Origin: Levilactobacillus hammesii DSM 16381
Lineage (GTDB): Bacteria > Bacillota > Bacilli > Lactobacillales > Lactobacillaceae
Direction: 5' to 3'
DNA length: 46,042 bases
Assembly (NCBI RefSeq): GCF_001434395.1
Contig: NZ_AZFS01000061.1
Location: 1-46,042, forward strand
Position numbers and translations under genes: made by a program. Of the stretch, positions 1-8,774 are shown one piece after another (within the stretch, counting starts at the first letter, position 1; every line of letters begins with the position of its first letter). A model generated the notes under the pieces. The model saw only the letters and a list, made by a program, of their open reading frames with translations. It was not told where the DNA came from and made no database searches.

Positions 1-95
1 CGGAGGACCGTACTTCAGGCCGCAGGCGGTCCCCACAGCAGCCGGAATCTCTGGCAGCCGCAGGTGACTGGCAATGGAACGGCAAGGCGGCCAGC
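1..95 (-). repeat. Dispersed structured repeat, copy A (cut by window start)
   Basis: This is the 5' end of the repeat described in full at 41811-42263, in the opposite orientation. It shares the segment with GCCAGAGAT and the helix GGACCG/CGGTCC (here 5-10 and 27-32). Its outer end, 77-95, reads GAACGGCAAGGCGGCCAGC, the terminal inverted repeat seen at the right ends of the other copies. The rest lies outside the window. About ten bases separate the terminal repeat from the conserved body, so this end differs slightly from copy C. Confidence 0.75.
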
Positions 96-150
96 TTCCA
101 CAACATCACATGTAACACACAACCTTACATCATTAAAGGTAAGGTTCACA

Positions 151-540
151 TTAAAGCTTGCCGTTCATGAACTGGGCTTCACCATTACCGAAGCTCCAAT
201 CGGCCTTAGTATTGCTGGTGATGTTGATTAAAACATCGGTCGGTGGCACGCCCGCACCGGCTTCCAATTCTTTGACTAACCGGGCGTAAAAGCGTTCCTT
301 ATCCGCCTCTTCGCGAGGACTGGAAGTCAGGCTAAAGATTAGCGTCTTTTCAGTACGATCGAAACCCAGTCCCACGTCCCAAACAATCATTTCCTCTGGA
401 TCGTGTTGCGTGACGATCTGATACCGGTCACGCGGCAGCAAATGAAGCTCTTCCGTGGCGACCTTGTAGGCGATATCCAAAATTGTCTTGATTTCAGCTT
501 TACTCCGACCTCTGTACATATCGATTCGCATTAATGGCAT
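151..540 (-). CDS. Tautomerase family protein
   Basis: A 129-residue cytoplasmic protein of the tautomerase (4-oxalocrotonate tautomerase-like) superfamily, longer two-motif type. The chain begins Met-Pro-Leu-Met-Arg; after Met removal the N-terminal Pro would be the catalytic base of this family. The R-x-G-R-S-K-A-E segment near residue 10 and the beta-alpha-beta layout fit the fold. The start is supported by AAAGGAGA eight bases upstream of the ATG. The gene stands alone; the upstream leader holds a short hairpin (591-607) and a palindrome (651-663). The physiological substrate is unknown for most members and cannot be read from the sequence. Confidence 0.85.
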   Translation of the reverse strand: MPLMRIDMYRGRSKAEIKTILDIAYKVATEELHLLPRDRYQIVTQHDPEEMIVWDVGLGFDRTEKTLIFSLTSSPREEADKERFYARLVKELEAGAGVPPTDVLINITSNTKADWSFGNGEAQFMNGKL

Positions 541-650
541 GGTTTCGATCTCCTTTTGATTTCATCTTGGTGCGTTGCGTCGGCCTTTTTCCGTGAACCA
601 TTCACGGCTTCACATCATTCACCGACACAACGACGTCTTCACTATAACAA

Positions 651-663
651 ATACAGACTGTAT
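651..663. promoter_or_regulatory. Palindrome in the tautomerase promoter region
   Basis: ATACAGACTGTAT is a 13-base palindrome with one central base. On the minus strand it lies just upstream of a TATAGT-like -10 hexamer about 105 bases before the tautomerase start. A second perfect hairpin (CCGTGAA, three-base loop, TTCACGG) at 591-607 lies in the leader. Together they look like an operator plus structured leader; the regulator is not identifiable. The remaining 541-820 interval has no other gene. Confidence 0.35.
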
Positions 664-820
664 CTGACAGCAACTCCCCTCGTTAGGACTAGCCGTCAAA
701 ACACGCTGTCTTCCTAACAACAAGACTCAGTCTACTCGGAAACCCATCACAACAAATTGACAATTATCAATTTTATACGAACTTTTTAAAAAATCTACTG
801 ACGGTCATGGCAAAAGTCCC

Positions 821-3091
821 TTAATTCTCCGCCATCCAAGCCTTTAGCGCCACACCAGTCCGTGACTCGGCGTGTTGGACCGATTCACGCGGCGTTCCGC
901 TGAATTGAATGTGACCCCCGTAACGACCGGCATCCGGACCCACGTCGATCAACCAATCGGCCTGACTAATCACGGCCAGATTGTGTTCAATGATAATCAA
1001 CGAGTTGCCCGCCGCAACCAGGTCGTTGAACAGTTTCATCAGCCTAGCGGTATCCTTCAAATGCAGGCCAGCTGTGGGTTCATCTAAGAGATAGACGGTT
1101 CCTTTTTTGCCCAATTCAACCGCCAACTTTAACCGTTGCAGTTCACCACCCGACAGTGTCGTGAGAGGCTGAGCCAAGGTCAAATAGCCCAGGCCGACCC
1201 GATCCAGGTTCGCCAGTTGACTGGCCAGCTTGGTGGTGTCCTTAAAGAAGGCCGCCGCGGCCGTCACCGACAGCTGTAACACCTCCGCGATTGTCTTGCC
1301 CTGATAGTGGTATTGCAACGCTTCTTCGCTATAACGCTTACCCTGACAGAGCTCACAAGTCTGTACAACGGGGTCCATGAACGCCATGTTGGTGATGGTG
1401 ACCCCTTTGCCCTTACACCGCGGGCAGGCGCCCTTCCCGTTGTAGCTAAACATGCTGGTTCCCACGCGACCATTGGCCTGGCTAAACAGTTTTCGAATCT
1501 CATCCAAGATTCCCAGGTAGGTGGCCGGCGTGGACCGAATGTTGATGCCGACGGGGGTCTGTGCCAAATCAATATAATCGGTCTTCAGCTGGCGCTTGAG
1601 TGCCGTCACCAGTGACGACTTTCCCGATCCCGCGACACCGGAGATGACCGTCATGACGCCCAGTGGCACGTCCACGCTCACATCATGCAGGTTGTTTTCC
1701 GTCACGTGTTGCAGGGCAAGGTGGTGCTTGGCCTGGCGCTCCTTGCCCCAGGTATGCGGCCGCCGAAGCCAATTTCCCGTCAGCGTGTCAGACGCCAGCA
1801 ACTCGGGATAGGTTCCCGTAAAGGTCACGGTGCCCCCTTTTTGACCGGCCAACGGCCCCATCTCGACCACATAATCGGCAAACGAAATCATCGCGGGATT
1901 GTGCTCCACGACCAACACCGTATTGCCCTTATCTTTCAACTTCGTCAACGCCTGTTTGATCAACTGAATGTCGTGGGGATGTAACCCCACACTGGGTTCA
2001 TCCAGGATATAAACCATATCGACTAACGCACTCGTCAGGTACTTGGCAATCTTGATCCGTTGCGCTTCGCCACCGGACAAGGTGCTGGTTCCCCGATCGA
2101 GGGTCAGATAACCGAGACCAATATCGACTAGCGACTGGATCTTAGTGCGCAGTTCACGCACCACATCGGTCGCTAAAGGTTCGGTAATCGCCGCCAGAAA
2201 GGCCAGCACGTGCCGCAGGTCCATCGCCGAAACCTCGGCAATGTTGCGCCCGTTAATGTGGTTGGTCAGGACTTCTGGCTTCAGCCGCGAGCCATGACAC
2301 ACGGGACACGGCTTGCGGGTCACGATCTCGGCAATGGCCTCGCGGTGATGCTCGGCTTCCTTCTTACCAATCACCGACCGTCGAATCCGCGGCACCACCC
2401 CTTCATATAAAGCAGTTCGGGGAAAACCCTCGCCGGGATGCTTCAAGGTCTGTTGTGGCGCGTGCATCAGCAGGTCATATTCCGCCGCGGTGTAGTCCTT
2501 GATCGGCTTGTCATCATCGAATAGCCCGCTCGTTGCGTACCGGCGCCAACGCCAAGTGTTTGGTCCAAAACTCACGAAAGTAATCGCCCCTTGATTGAGC
2601 GATTTCTCCGGATCGATCAGCTTACTTTCATCGATGTCATCCACGTAACCCAGGCCCTGACAAGCCGGGCACATCCCCTGTGGCAGGTTGAACGAAAAGC
2701 TATCGGAATAGCCAATGAAGGGCTGACCAATCCGTGAAAATAAGAGCCGCAGCAGGGAGTAAATTCCCGTGTACGTGGCCAATGTGGACCGCGCGTTCTT
2801 CCCGAGCCGTTGCTGCGCAATCACGATGGCGACCGGCAAGTGGTCGATGTGGCCCACGTGTGGTTGCCCGTACTTAGGCAGATACTGTTGCGTAAAGCTG
2901 GGAAACGTCTCGTTGAGTTCCCGCCGCGATGCCGCCGCAATCGTATCAAAGACCAACGAGGACTTGCCCGATCCCGATAAGCCGACAAATACCGTTGTCC
3001 GGTACTTGGGCACCCGCAGACTCACGTGCTGTAAGTTGTTCTGCGTGGCGTCTTGAATCTCAATATACCCCTGTTCAAATGTTGGTTGCAT
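821..3091 (-). CDS. UvrA-like ABC-class ATPase (excinuclease subunit A paralogue)
   Basis: A 756-residue protein with two UvrA-type ABC modules. The first Walker A (GLSGSGKSS) is at about residues 37-45, its signature LSGGEAQR near 340 with the Walker B ILDEPSVGLHPHD just after. The second Walker A (GVAGSGKSS) is near 485, with signature LSGGELQR near 642 and LLDEPTAGLH. Zinc-type CxxC pairs (CPACQGLGY, CPVCHGSR, CPRCKGKG, CELCQGKR) are present. It is about 190 residues shorter than true UvrA, matching the UvrA2/drug-resistance class that lacks part of the UvrB-binding region. The start chosen is 3091 because AAAGGAG lies at the right distance; the frame remains open to 3214 without such a site. 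Role in DNA damage or antibiotic tolerance is inferred from family only. Confidence 0.85.
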   Translation of the reverse strand: MQPTFEQGYIEIQDATQNNLQHVSLRVPKYRTTVFVGLSGSGKSSLVFDTIAAASRRELNETFPSFTQQYLPKYGQPHVGHIDHLPVAIVIAQQRLGKNARSTLATYTGIYSLLRLLFSRIGQPFIGYSDSFSFNLPQGMCPACQGLGYVDDIDESKLIDPEKSLNQGAITFVSFGPNTWRWRRYATSGLFDDDKPIKDYTAAEYDLLMHAPQQTLKHPGEGFPRTALYEGVVPRIRRSVIGKKEAEHHREAIAEIVTRKPCPVCHGSRLKPEVLTNHINGRNIAEVSAMDLRHVLAFLAAITEPLATDVVRELRTKIQSLVDIGLGYLTLDRGTSTLSGGEAQRIKIAKYLTSALVDMVYILDEPSVGLHPHDIQLIKQALTKLKDKGNTVLVVEHNPAMISFADYVVEMGPLAGQKGGTVTFTGTYPELLASDTLTGNWLRRPHTWGKERQAKHHLALQHVTENNLHDVSVDVPLGVMTVISGVAGSGKSSLVTALKRQLKTDYIDLAQTPVGINIRSTPATYLGILDEIRKLFSQANGRVGTSMFSYNGKGACPRCKGKGVTITNMAFMDPVVQTCELCQGKRYSEEALQYHYQGKTIAEVLQLSVTAAAAFFKDTTKLASQLANLDRVGLGYLTLAQPLTTLSGGELQRLKLAVELGKKGTVYLLDEPTAGLHLKDTARLMKLFNDLVAAGNSLIIIEHNLAVISQADWLIDVGPDAGRYGGHIQFSGTPRESVQHAESRTGVALKAWMAEN

Positions 3092-3339
3092 TCCGAACTC
3101 CTTTCGTCTTATGCCGTCTTCACGATCGTTCATGCGGACAGTTGCCAGACACCTGATTGCCACTCGATTACCGCGATCAATGCCGCCCGGTTGCCGCCTC
3201 ATGAACCCTACCAAACCAGCTTAACATACTCTAAAATGGAACAACAGTTCGCGGACTCACAAGCAAATTCCCCCAAACTTTTCGACAAAACGACTATACT
3301 CGATTTTGTGCTTACGATTGACTAAGGAGGAATTTCATC

Positions 3340-3858
3340 ATGTCATTTTTGAAGAAACACCCACTAAACTTACCGGCCGCCCTCATCGCCGGTGGCGCGG
3401 CTGGCATCGTCTCCGGCTTAGTAAAGCTGGGCTGGGAAAATGTTCTCCCCCCACGAACCGAGGAACGCGATGCCACGAATCCCCCGCAGACACTACTCGA
3501 ACAATTTGGCATCCCCGCAAAGGTGACTCACGCGACCTACACTTACTCCGGCCATCAGTTGCCGTGGGTCAGTTATGTCATTCACTTTGGCTTCTCGACA
3601 ACTTTCGCCGTTCTGTACCAGATTGTCGGAGAAAAGCTCCCCTTCATCAAGAAGGACGCGGGTACCTGGTTCGGCTTGACCATCTGGATTGCCTTTCACT
3701 TAGGCCTGATGCCCGCTATGGGAACCGTTCCCGCTGCTAAGGATCAACCCACGGCAGAACACGTTTCCGAAGCCCTGGGCCACATCGCCTGGATGGTGAC
3801 CAATGATCTGGTGGGCGCAGAAGTCTACCGCCGCTTAGTCGCCGCCAAACGGGCTTAA
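3340..3858 (+). CDS. YagU/DUF1440-family membrane protein
   Basis: A 172-residue predicted inner-membrane protein with hydrophobic segments near residues 11-30, 77-97 and 108-125, and a conserved loop including WFGLTIWIAFHLGLMP. The pattern matches the DUF1440/YagU family, linked to acid tolerance in Escherichia coli. AAGGAGG precedes the ATG by eight bases. The GPH transporter gene starts 39 bases after the stop on the same strand with no terminator between, so the two are probably cotranscribed and end at the terminator at 5255-5287. Confidence 0.75.
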   Translation: MSFLKKHPLNLPAALIAGGAAGIVSGLVKLGWENVLPPRTEERDATNPPQTLLEQFGIPAKVTHATYTYSGHQLPWVSYVIHFGFSTTFAVLYQIVGEKLPFIKKDAGTWFGLTIWIAFHLGLMPAMGTVPAAKDQPTAEHVSEALGHIAWMVTNDLVGAEVYRRLVAAKRA

Positions 3859-3897
3859 TTTAACCAGCATAATCACCAATAGGGAGATGTTGCGCGC

Positions 3898-5226
3898 ATG
3901 AATCCTTGGCAAACGAAGTGGCCGGAACGTTTGAGCTATGGGCTCAGCGATGCCGCCGACAATCTGGTCTTTCAGATGATGACCACCTACCTACTGTTTT
4001 TCTACACCGACGTCTACGGTCTCTCCGCTAGCGCCGCAGCCATTCTATTTGTCGTTGCGCGCCTGGCCGACGTGGGCGAAAGCCTCCTAATCGGTCTGAT
4101 GATCGACCGGACACACTCGAAGTGGGGGAAGAGCCGGCCATTCTTTCTGTGGTACGCCCTGCCCTACGTCCTCTTTGCCATTCTGACCTTCGTGACGCCG
4201 CCCTTTGGTAGCACGGGTAAGCTCATCTGGGCCTACGTTACCTACCTGGGGTTGGGATTCTTCTACACAGCGGTCAACTTGCCGATCACCTCAATTCTCC
4301 CCACCCTGACGCAAAATGACCGCGAGCAAACGGTGCTGGGGGTGATTCGGCAGTTCTGTGGCAGTTCGGTTCAAATCATCGTGGCCGTCTTCACCCTGCC
4401 GTTGGTCGCCCTGTTCGGTCATGGCAATCAGCAACAGGGGTTTCTGTTGACGATCATCCTGTTTGGGGCCATTTCACTGGCGCTCATCTGGAATACCTTT
4501 TTCCACGTCCACGAACGATTCACCAATCCCGAGCGATCCCACCAGTCTTGGCGCGCCGTCAGTCACATGCTGCGGCGGAATCAGCCCTGGCTGATCATCT
4601 CTGTGGTCATCCTGTTGTACTGGTTGACCACGGCCATCAAGAACCAGACCACCATTTATTATTTCAAATATATCCAACACAGTGAGTCACTGGTGCCCTA
4701 CGCCAACGGCTTTACGTTTGCCGCCCTGATCGGTGTGCTCCTGATCGTCAACTCGGCCAAACAATGGGGCAAGAAGCGGACCATGCTCAGCGGTATCGCC
4801 ATCGCCGCCATCGGCCAGCTCATTCTCAGCGTCGGGGTAGTCAGCAATCACCTTCCCGTCATCTTTGGCGGCATCCTCATCAACGCCGTGGGCAACGGGC
4901 TAATCATTGGCCTGGTTTCCATCATGATTGCGGATACCATTCGCTATGGCATGGCGTTAGGGATTCAGGCCGAGGGTATTTTAGCCTCAACCGATGATTT
5001 CGGCGTCAACGTGGGACTGGGGCTCGGCGGCCTGATTACAGCGGGGCTCTTCCACCTGTCGGGCTACGCAGCCAATCACAGTCAAAATATGGCCACCCGG
5101 CAGATGATCACGCTTAATTACGCGTGGTTACCGCTACTGCTTTATCTGGTGATGTTCGCCATTCTGCTTTTCTACGACGAACGCACCTTACAGGCCAAGA
5201 TCACCCCTGCCAATCAGGATAGCTAG
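3898..5226 (+). CDS. GPH-family sugar:cation symporter (MFS)
   Basis: A 442-residue, twelve-helix transporter of the glycoside-pentoside-hexuronide family. Diagnostic features are the N-terminal WPERLSYGLSDAADN segment, the helix 2/3 loop ARLADVGESLLIGLMIDRTHSKWGKSRPF, read here as two adjoining family motifs, and a long polar turn at mid-chain. There is no C-terminal EIIA-like extension, so PTS control by phosphorylation is not expected. Substrate cannot be read directly. A glucuronide is possible because a beta-glucuronidase gene lies about 8.7 kb away, but the two are not in one operon. A weak GGGAG site precedes the ATG. Confidence 0.85.
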   Translation: MNPWQTKWPERLSYGLSDAADNLVFQMMTTYLLFFYTDVYGLSASAAAILFVVARLADVGESLLIGLMIDRTHSKWGKSRPFFLWYALPYVLFAILTFVTPPFGSTGKLIWAYVTYLGLGFFYTAVNLPITSILPTLTQNDREQTVLGVIRQFCGSSVQIIVAVFTLPLVALFGHGNQQQGFLLTIILFGAISLALIWNTFFHVHERFTNPERSHQSWRAVSHMLRRNQPWLIISVVILLYWLTTAIKNQTTIYYFKYIQHSESLVPYANGFTFAALIGVLLIVNSAKQWGKKRTMLSGIAIAAIGQLILSVGVVSNHLPVIFGGILINAVGNGLIIGLVSIMIADTIRYGMALGIQAEGILASTDDFGVNVGLGLGGLITAGLFHLSGYAANHSQNMATRQMITLNYAWLPLLLYLVMFAILLFYDERTLQAKITPANQDS

Positions 5227-5249
5227 CGCGTTGCCCCCTCTACTCATTA

Positions 5250-5278
5250 CTAACGAAAAAAAGATGAGATCAGTCTCA
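5250..5278 (-). promoter_or_regulatory. Bipartite motif CTAACGA-N15-AGTCTCA, copy 1
   Basis: The two heptamers, at 5250-5256 and 5272-5278, recur with the same 15-base gap at 34384 and 39033. Here the motif overlaps the terminator of the GPH transporter gene, and no minus-strand gene follows, so it may be an orphaned or displaced copy. Similarity to copy 2 extends leftwards (ATTACTAACGAAAAAA is shared exactly). Confidence 0.5.
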
Positions 5279-5287
5279 TCTTTTTTT
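5255..5287 (+). terminator. Rho-independent terminator after the GPH transporter
   Basis: GATGAGA, loop TCAG, TCTCATC is followed by seven T and preceded by seven A, so it can act in both directions. It ends the YagU/GPH transcription unit. Confidence 0.85.
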
Positions 5288-5317
5288 ATGGTCCTCGGGT
5301 CCCAAACGATAAACTCA

Positions 5318-5767
5318 CCGTAAGCCTTCACCTGCGGCTGCCAGAGATTCCGGCTGCTGTGGGGACCGCCTGCGGCCTGAGAAGCGGTCCTCCGGCTCGG
5401 TTTGAAGCCTGGCAAAGATCACCGGTCTCCAAACACGTCCCAAGCTGTAAGCCGCTGCTCGGCTAACACCGTCGTCACGGCTGCCTCCATCTCTGGCCTC
5501 CTCCGGTTACGGAAGTTGTTAACCACCTTATCGCTGACAACATTGCTGGAATGGCATCGTTGATCCACTGTTAATTGATCGCATTCTGAGTAGCCGTGAG
5601 TGAGTCAAATTTGGGCTCAGCCGTGGGATTTTCCAAGTGGTCTACTTGGAAAATGGCGCCTTTGAAACGTGGGCTATCGGTTCAAAGCGAGGTTCGAGAC
5701 CGCTCTTTGGCTCGGACCGTCCTGCCCACTGCGTTCCAGTCCCAAATTTGGCGAACGGTAAGGCGGC
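5318..5767 (+). repeat. Dispersed structured repeat, copy B
   Basis: Full-length copy in the same orientation as copy C. The 5' domain is closed by GCCAGAGAT (5340-5348) and ATCTCTGGC (5489-5497) and contains GGACCGC/GCGGTCC (5363-5369, 5384-5390). A linker unlike that of C and D follows. The 3' domain is closed by CAAATTTGGG (5606-5615) and CCCAAATTTG (5741-5750) and holds three hairpins: ATTTTCCAAGT/ACTTGGAAAAT (5628-5654), CTTTGAA/TTCAAAG (5660-5687) and GGTTCGAG/CTCGGACC (5691-5718). The right terminal repeat is 5750-5767. The left terminal repeat is decayed, so the left boundary is approximate. The rest of the 5227-5917 gap holds a terminator on each side and the inverted repeat GTTTGTAAG/CTTACAAAC at 5829-5851. 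Confidence 0.8.
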
Positions 5768-5857
5768 AATCTTTCGCAGAAAAAGTGACACCACTTAACT
5801 GAAAGACCGATATACCGGGGATACGTGGGTTTGTAAGGTGAACTTACAAACTGGTTT

Positions 5858-5899
5858 AAAAAAAGGCAGCACGATCACAACTTTCTGTGTCGTACTGCC
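5858..5899 (-). terminator. Terminator of the MarR gene
   Basis: On the minus strand GGCAGTACGA, a 15-base loop and TCGTGCTGCC form a nine-of-ten pair stem followed by seven T. It lies 18 bases after the MarR stop codon. Confidence 0.8.
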
Positions 5900-5917
5900 T
5901 ATTCATTTGCCATAAAA

Positions 5918-6460
5918 TTAGTCACTGGTCCGGCCGCCATGCGTCCGGCCACGATTAGAATTGCGGCGCTTATCGTGTAAGCTATCAAAGCCGACAAATC
6001 CTGCGGCCACTGCTCGGTCATTGGCGCGGTGAAGTACCTTGATAAAGTGTTCAGCTTCATCCTTACCGAAGAAGCCTAACCAGCGATGGAACCGTTCGTC
6101 GGTGGCTTGGGCCAAGTTCCGTTGAACCCGGCTACCAGCGGCCGTTAAGGTGATGTACTTAACACGACGGTCGTTAGGATCTACCTTTTGCATCACGTAA
6201 TTTTCCTTAAGTAATACATTGACCTGACGAGCGATAGCACTCTTGGAGACGCCTTCTAATTTGGCAAGTTCAACCAACGTTTGTCCATTCTTACTCCGGG
6301 CAACGTTTTCCATCACCATGAAGGCTTCAAAGGTCAAATTGTACTTTTGCGTGGGAATTGAAACGAAATCACCGATATACTTAAAAATGTGCATGTATAA
6401 GTCGTCAAACTCTTTCTTCAATTCTGCTTCCGTTACGTTGTCATTCGTCGTCTCTGTCAT
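5918..6460 (-). CDS. MarR-family transcriptional regulator
   Basis: A 180-residue protein with the MarR winged-helix layout: an N-terminal dimerisation helix, then LTFEAFMVMENVARSKNG and LAKLEGVSKSAIARQVNVL as the recognition region (about residues 42-90), and a wing with DPNDRRVKYITLTAAG (about 97-112). The D-x-R-D-R-R-like wing (DPNDRRV) is typical. The C-terminus has an extra Arg/Gly-rich tail of about 20 residues (RRNSNRGRTHGGR), longer than usual for the family. It is transcribed away from the small gene at 6712; a shared 250-base control region lies between. Target genes are not evident. Confidence 0.85.
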   Translation of the reverse strand: MTETTNDNVTEAELKKEFDDLYMHIFKYIGDFVSIPTQKYNLTFEAFMVMENVARSKNGQTLVELAKLEGVSKSAIARQVNVLLKENYVMQKVDPNDRRVKYITLTAAGSRVQRNLAQATDERFHRWLGFFGKDEAEHFIKVLHRANDRAVAAGFVGFDSLHDKRRNSNRGRTHGGRTSD

Positions 6461-6673
6461 TATAAATCCATTACTCCTTCTAGTTTCAGCGCCGGGCGCT
6501 GCCTATTACCGTCCTAATTTGCGTACAGCCCACGGGTCTTAATTTTAGCCGAAAATGTCAGTCACGTCACCGGTCAATGTTATGTAAGTGGATAACCCTG
6601 CTTACTTTTTACTATCAAACCATCTTATCCAATGAAATTATGTTTAAAGGTTCCCAAAATCGAACACACGTTC

Positions 6674-6679
6674 TATAAT
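6674..6679 (+). promoter_or_regulatory. TATAAT -10 element
   Basis: A perfect -10 hexamer sits 33 bases before the ATG at 6712, with TTCCCA as a weak -35 at a 17-base spacing. The inverted repeat GTAAG/CTTAC at about 6585-6606 lies upstream and could be an operator of the divergent MarR protein (inference). Confidence 0.5.
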
Positions 6680-6711
6680 GGAATTAATCTTCACACCAAG
6701 GACGTGATAAA

Positions 6712-6957
6712 ATGTTCACCCAAGCCAAACCACAAATTAAAACACTACTCCAAATTGCTTACCAAAGAAACCAAATTATGACAATAAATATTCATAATAT
6801 TACCTATACGGGAACCGTCGACTACATTTCCCCAACCACTGTCTACCTCGGCTTGGCAGCCGGTCAATCTCGTGAAATTCCCCTCACGCAGATCAGTCAG
6901 GTCAAACTACACCAATTTCAATCTTGGTGGTATCTCTATGAGTCTCCCGCGCGGTAA
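6712..6957 (+). CDS. Small protein of unknown function
   Basis: An 81-residue, soluble, basic protein preceded by AAGGACGTG and a good -10 element, so it is likely expressed. The chain has alternating hydrophobic residues (INIHNITYTGTVDYI, TTVYLGL, EIPLTQISQVKL) that suggest a small beta-barrel, loosely like YolD or Sm-like folds, but I do not recognise the family. It ends in SWWYLYESPAR. It stands alone, divergent from MarR and convergent with the PadR operon. The 6958-7329 gap after it has only minus-strand terminator hairpins and AT-rich sequence. Confidence 0.6.
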   Translation: MFTQAKPQIKTLLQIAYQRNQIMTINIHNITYTGTVDYISPTTVYLGLAAGQSREIPLTQISQVKLHQFQSWWYLYESPAR

Positions 6958-7090
6958 CTCCCTCTAGTATCGCCTCTATCGCTTAAAAAATAAACCTTTT
7001 TTTAACAAATTGTTGGGATTTTATTTACAATTTACAGTAAACGCTGTCTTTTCCGTGTTTCTCCCCCTTTCGTTCCCCCATACCCAACGC

Positions 7091-7114
7091 AAAAAGCGCG
7101 GAAAAGTTCGCGCT
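7091..7114 (-). terminator. Possible second minus-strand terminator
   Basis: Read on the minus strand, AGCGCG, an eight-base loop and CGCGCT are followed by five T. It lies downstream of the stronger terminator at 7250-7298 and may catch read-through from the PadR/HAAS operon. Confidence 0.45.
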
Positions 7115-7249
7115 GACCACACCTGATTATACCGCTTCACCCCCGTGAAATTGTCCCCCAATTTATTCGTACTGGTAACAATTGCAATTTTGCATACTTT
7201 GATTCATTGAAGGGGTTCAACCGCTTTATGTTGAAAATATTACCCCAAA

Positions 7250-7298
7250 AAATAAAATCCCCCTAAATCATTAGTACTTGCCAATGACTTAGGGGGAT
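7250..7298 (-). terminator. Terminator of the PadR/HAAS operon
   Basis: ATCCCCCTAAATCATT (7257-7272) pairs with AATGACTTAGGGGGAT (7283-7298), 15 of 16 positions, with an A/T-rich tract on both sides. On the minus strand it follows the DUF4097 gene by about 30 bases. Confidence 0.85.
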
Positions 7299-7329
7299 CT
7301 TGTTTTTCACTGGACAGTCGTCTCAATGA

Positions 7330-8772
7330 CTAATCGAGACGAATGCTTCCGTGAACCGTGTCGACCTTAACCGTGTGCGCTGGATTTTCACCCAGCGACC
7401 CGATCTTATGATGACTGTCATCCAAGGTGAGACGGGCCGCTCGCGGAACGCGGATGGCACCGTCATCGTTGCGGACATCCAGGTTGTAGACCAGGTTGGG
7501 CGCAACTTCCAGGTTAGCGCTAGCGTTACCCGTGATGGTCAGATCATGGGTCAAGTCCGCAACCTGCACACTGATTCTGCCATTTCCAGATTGCAAGCGC
7601 CCACCGCCACTTAAACGCTGAACCCGGATGGTCCCATTGTGCGAGGCGCCCACCAACTGGCCCGTCACCCCATCGATCTTGATCGCGCCATTGCGGGAAT
7701 TCAAGGTCACATCGCCCGTGTGATCGGTCAGACGAATGGCCCCATTGGTCGACTCCACCCGACCAGTTCCCGTGGTGTTGGCCAATGTGACCGCGCCATT
7801 CGAGCTGGTCACCTGGTAACTCGTGGCGGTCAATTGATCCATCCGGACCGCGCCATTCGTGGCGCGCACCGTGAACGCCATCACTTGGTTATTAAACGCG
7901 CGAATGGCGCCGTTCGTGGCGTACACGTCCACATCCGCATTGGACCGTAAGTCACTGACCTCTAGGCTGCCATTACCGGCGTGAACCTGCACCCGGCCCT
8001 TCAACGTGCTGGGAATAAAGATTTCAGTCCGCACGTGCAGTGGCCATAGCCGTGGCCGATCCCCCTGTTGTAGCGTCAATTGTGAACCGTACTGTTTGCT
8101 CCGCAGGTAGAACCGTTCGCTGTCCCGACTCATATACTCGTTGACCACAATTTCAGACGCGCTGGCTTGGCCAATCTTAACGGCGGCATCGGGATAGTTG
8201 ATCACTAACTCGGAGAGGTCGGTAACGGCGAAGGCCTGCGTGTTGACGAGTTTGAGTGAGCCAACGTAGGCGCGCTGTGGGCGTTCACCATTGATTCTGA
8301 CGTCGTCGCCCTTCACATCAATCAGGCCATCCCCGACCGAAACGTGGTCGCCGTCAACCTGGACCAATTTGCCCAAATCAACCTTCTGGCCGTCGTCATC
8401 GACAATCACCCGGTCACCCCAGGTCACCTGATCATCCGTAATGTGGAGCTTTCCAATCTGCACGTGGGAATGGGTGTGCCGCTCGTGGGACGCCCGATTC
8501 GTCGCTGTGTCTGCCGCATCGTCTGCTTCGTCTGCAGCCGCAGTAGCATCTTCATCAGCGACTTCTTTGAGCAACGTATCGATATCGCCCAACTGCGTCA
8601 TGGCCTCGTCAACAGCCTGGTCCGCGGTCAGCCCCTGATTGATTTTGTCGGTCACCGCCTCGGTCAGATCACCGACTAATTCTTCCTTTATCTCCGTTAA
8701 TGCCCGTGATGGCTGGTATTGGCGAAAACGCTGATCCAGCCGCGTCCGAATCTCCATCGTGATATTGTCCAT
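7330..8772 (-). CDS. HAAS-domain protein with DUF4097 beta-helix repeats
   Basis: A 480-residue protein. Residues 1-75 form an alpha-helical HAAS-like domain (QLGDIDTLLKEV near 65-77), the module that usually partners PadR regulators. An Ala/Asp-rich linker follows, then from about residue 105 a long series of beta-strand repeats, each with short N-G-A or N-G-T turns (ATNGAIR, SSNGAVT, STNGAIR, SRNGAIK, SHNGTIR, SGNGRIS), the hallmark of DUF4097 beta-solenoids. No signal peptide or membrane helix is visible, which is odd for a protein of a class linked to envelope stress. Its start overlaps the PadR reading region: GAGGAGG lies in the last codons of the regulator. The pair is an operon. Confidence 0.8.
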   Translation of the reverse strand: MDNITMEIRTRLDQRFRQYQPSRALTEIKEELVGDLTEAVTDKINQGLTADQAVDEAMTQLGDIDTLLKEVADEDATAAADEADDAADTATNRASHERHTHSHVQIGKLHITDDQVTWGDRVIVDDDGQKVDLGKLVQVDGDHVSVGDGLIDVKGDDVRINGERPQRAYVGSLKLVNTQAFAVTDLSELVINYPDAAVKIGQASASEIVVNEYMSRDSERFYLRSKQYGSQLTLQQGDRPRLWPLHVRTEIFIPSTLKGRVQVHAGNGSLEVSDLRSNADVDVYATNGAIRAFNNQVMAFTVRATNGAVRMDQLTATSYQVTSSNGAVTLANTTGTGRVESTNGAIRLTDHTGDVTLNSRNGAIKIDGVTGQLVGASHNGTIRVQRLSGGGRLQSGNGRISVQVADLTHDLTITGNASANLEVAPNLVYNLDVRNDDGAIRVPRAARLTLDDSHHKIGSLGENPAHTVKVDTVHGSIRLD

Positions 8773-8774
8773 GC

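Noticed and set aside
821-3214. Long open frames on both strands within the UvrA-like gene
   Set aside because: They have no ribosome sites and no recognisable domains, and are explained by the GC-rich codon pattern of the real gene.
5596-5802. Similar open frames inside copies B and C of the repeat (5596-5802 and 42093-42365), whose translations begin alike (M-S-E-S, then L-G-S-A)
   Set aside because: They start at GTG with no ribosome site, copy D breaks the frame, and the differences between copies preserve base pairing, not codons. The likeness follows from the repeat itself.
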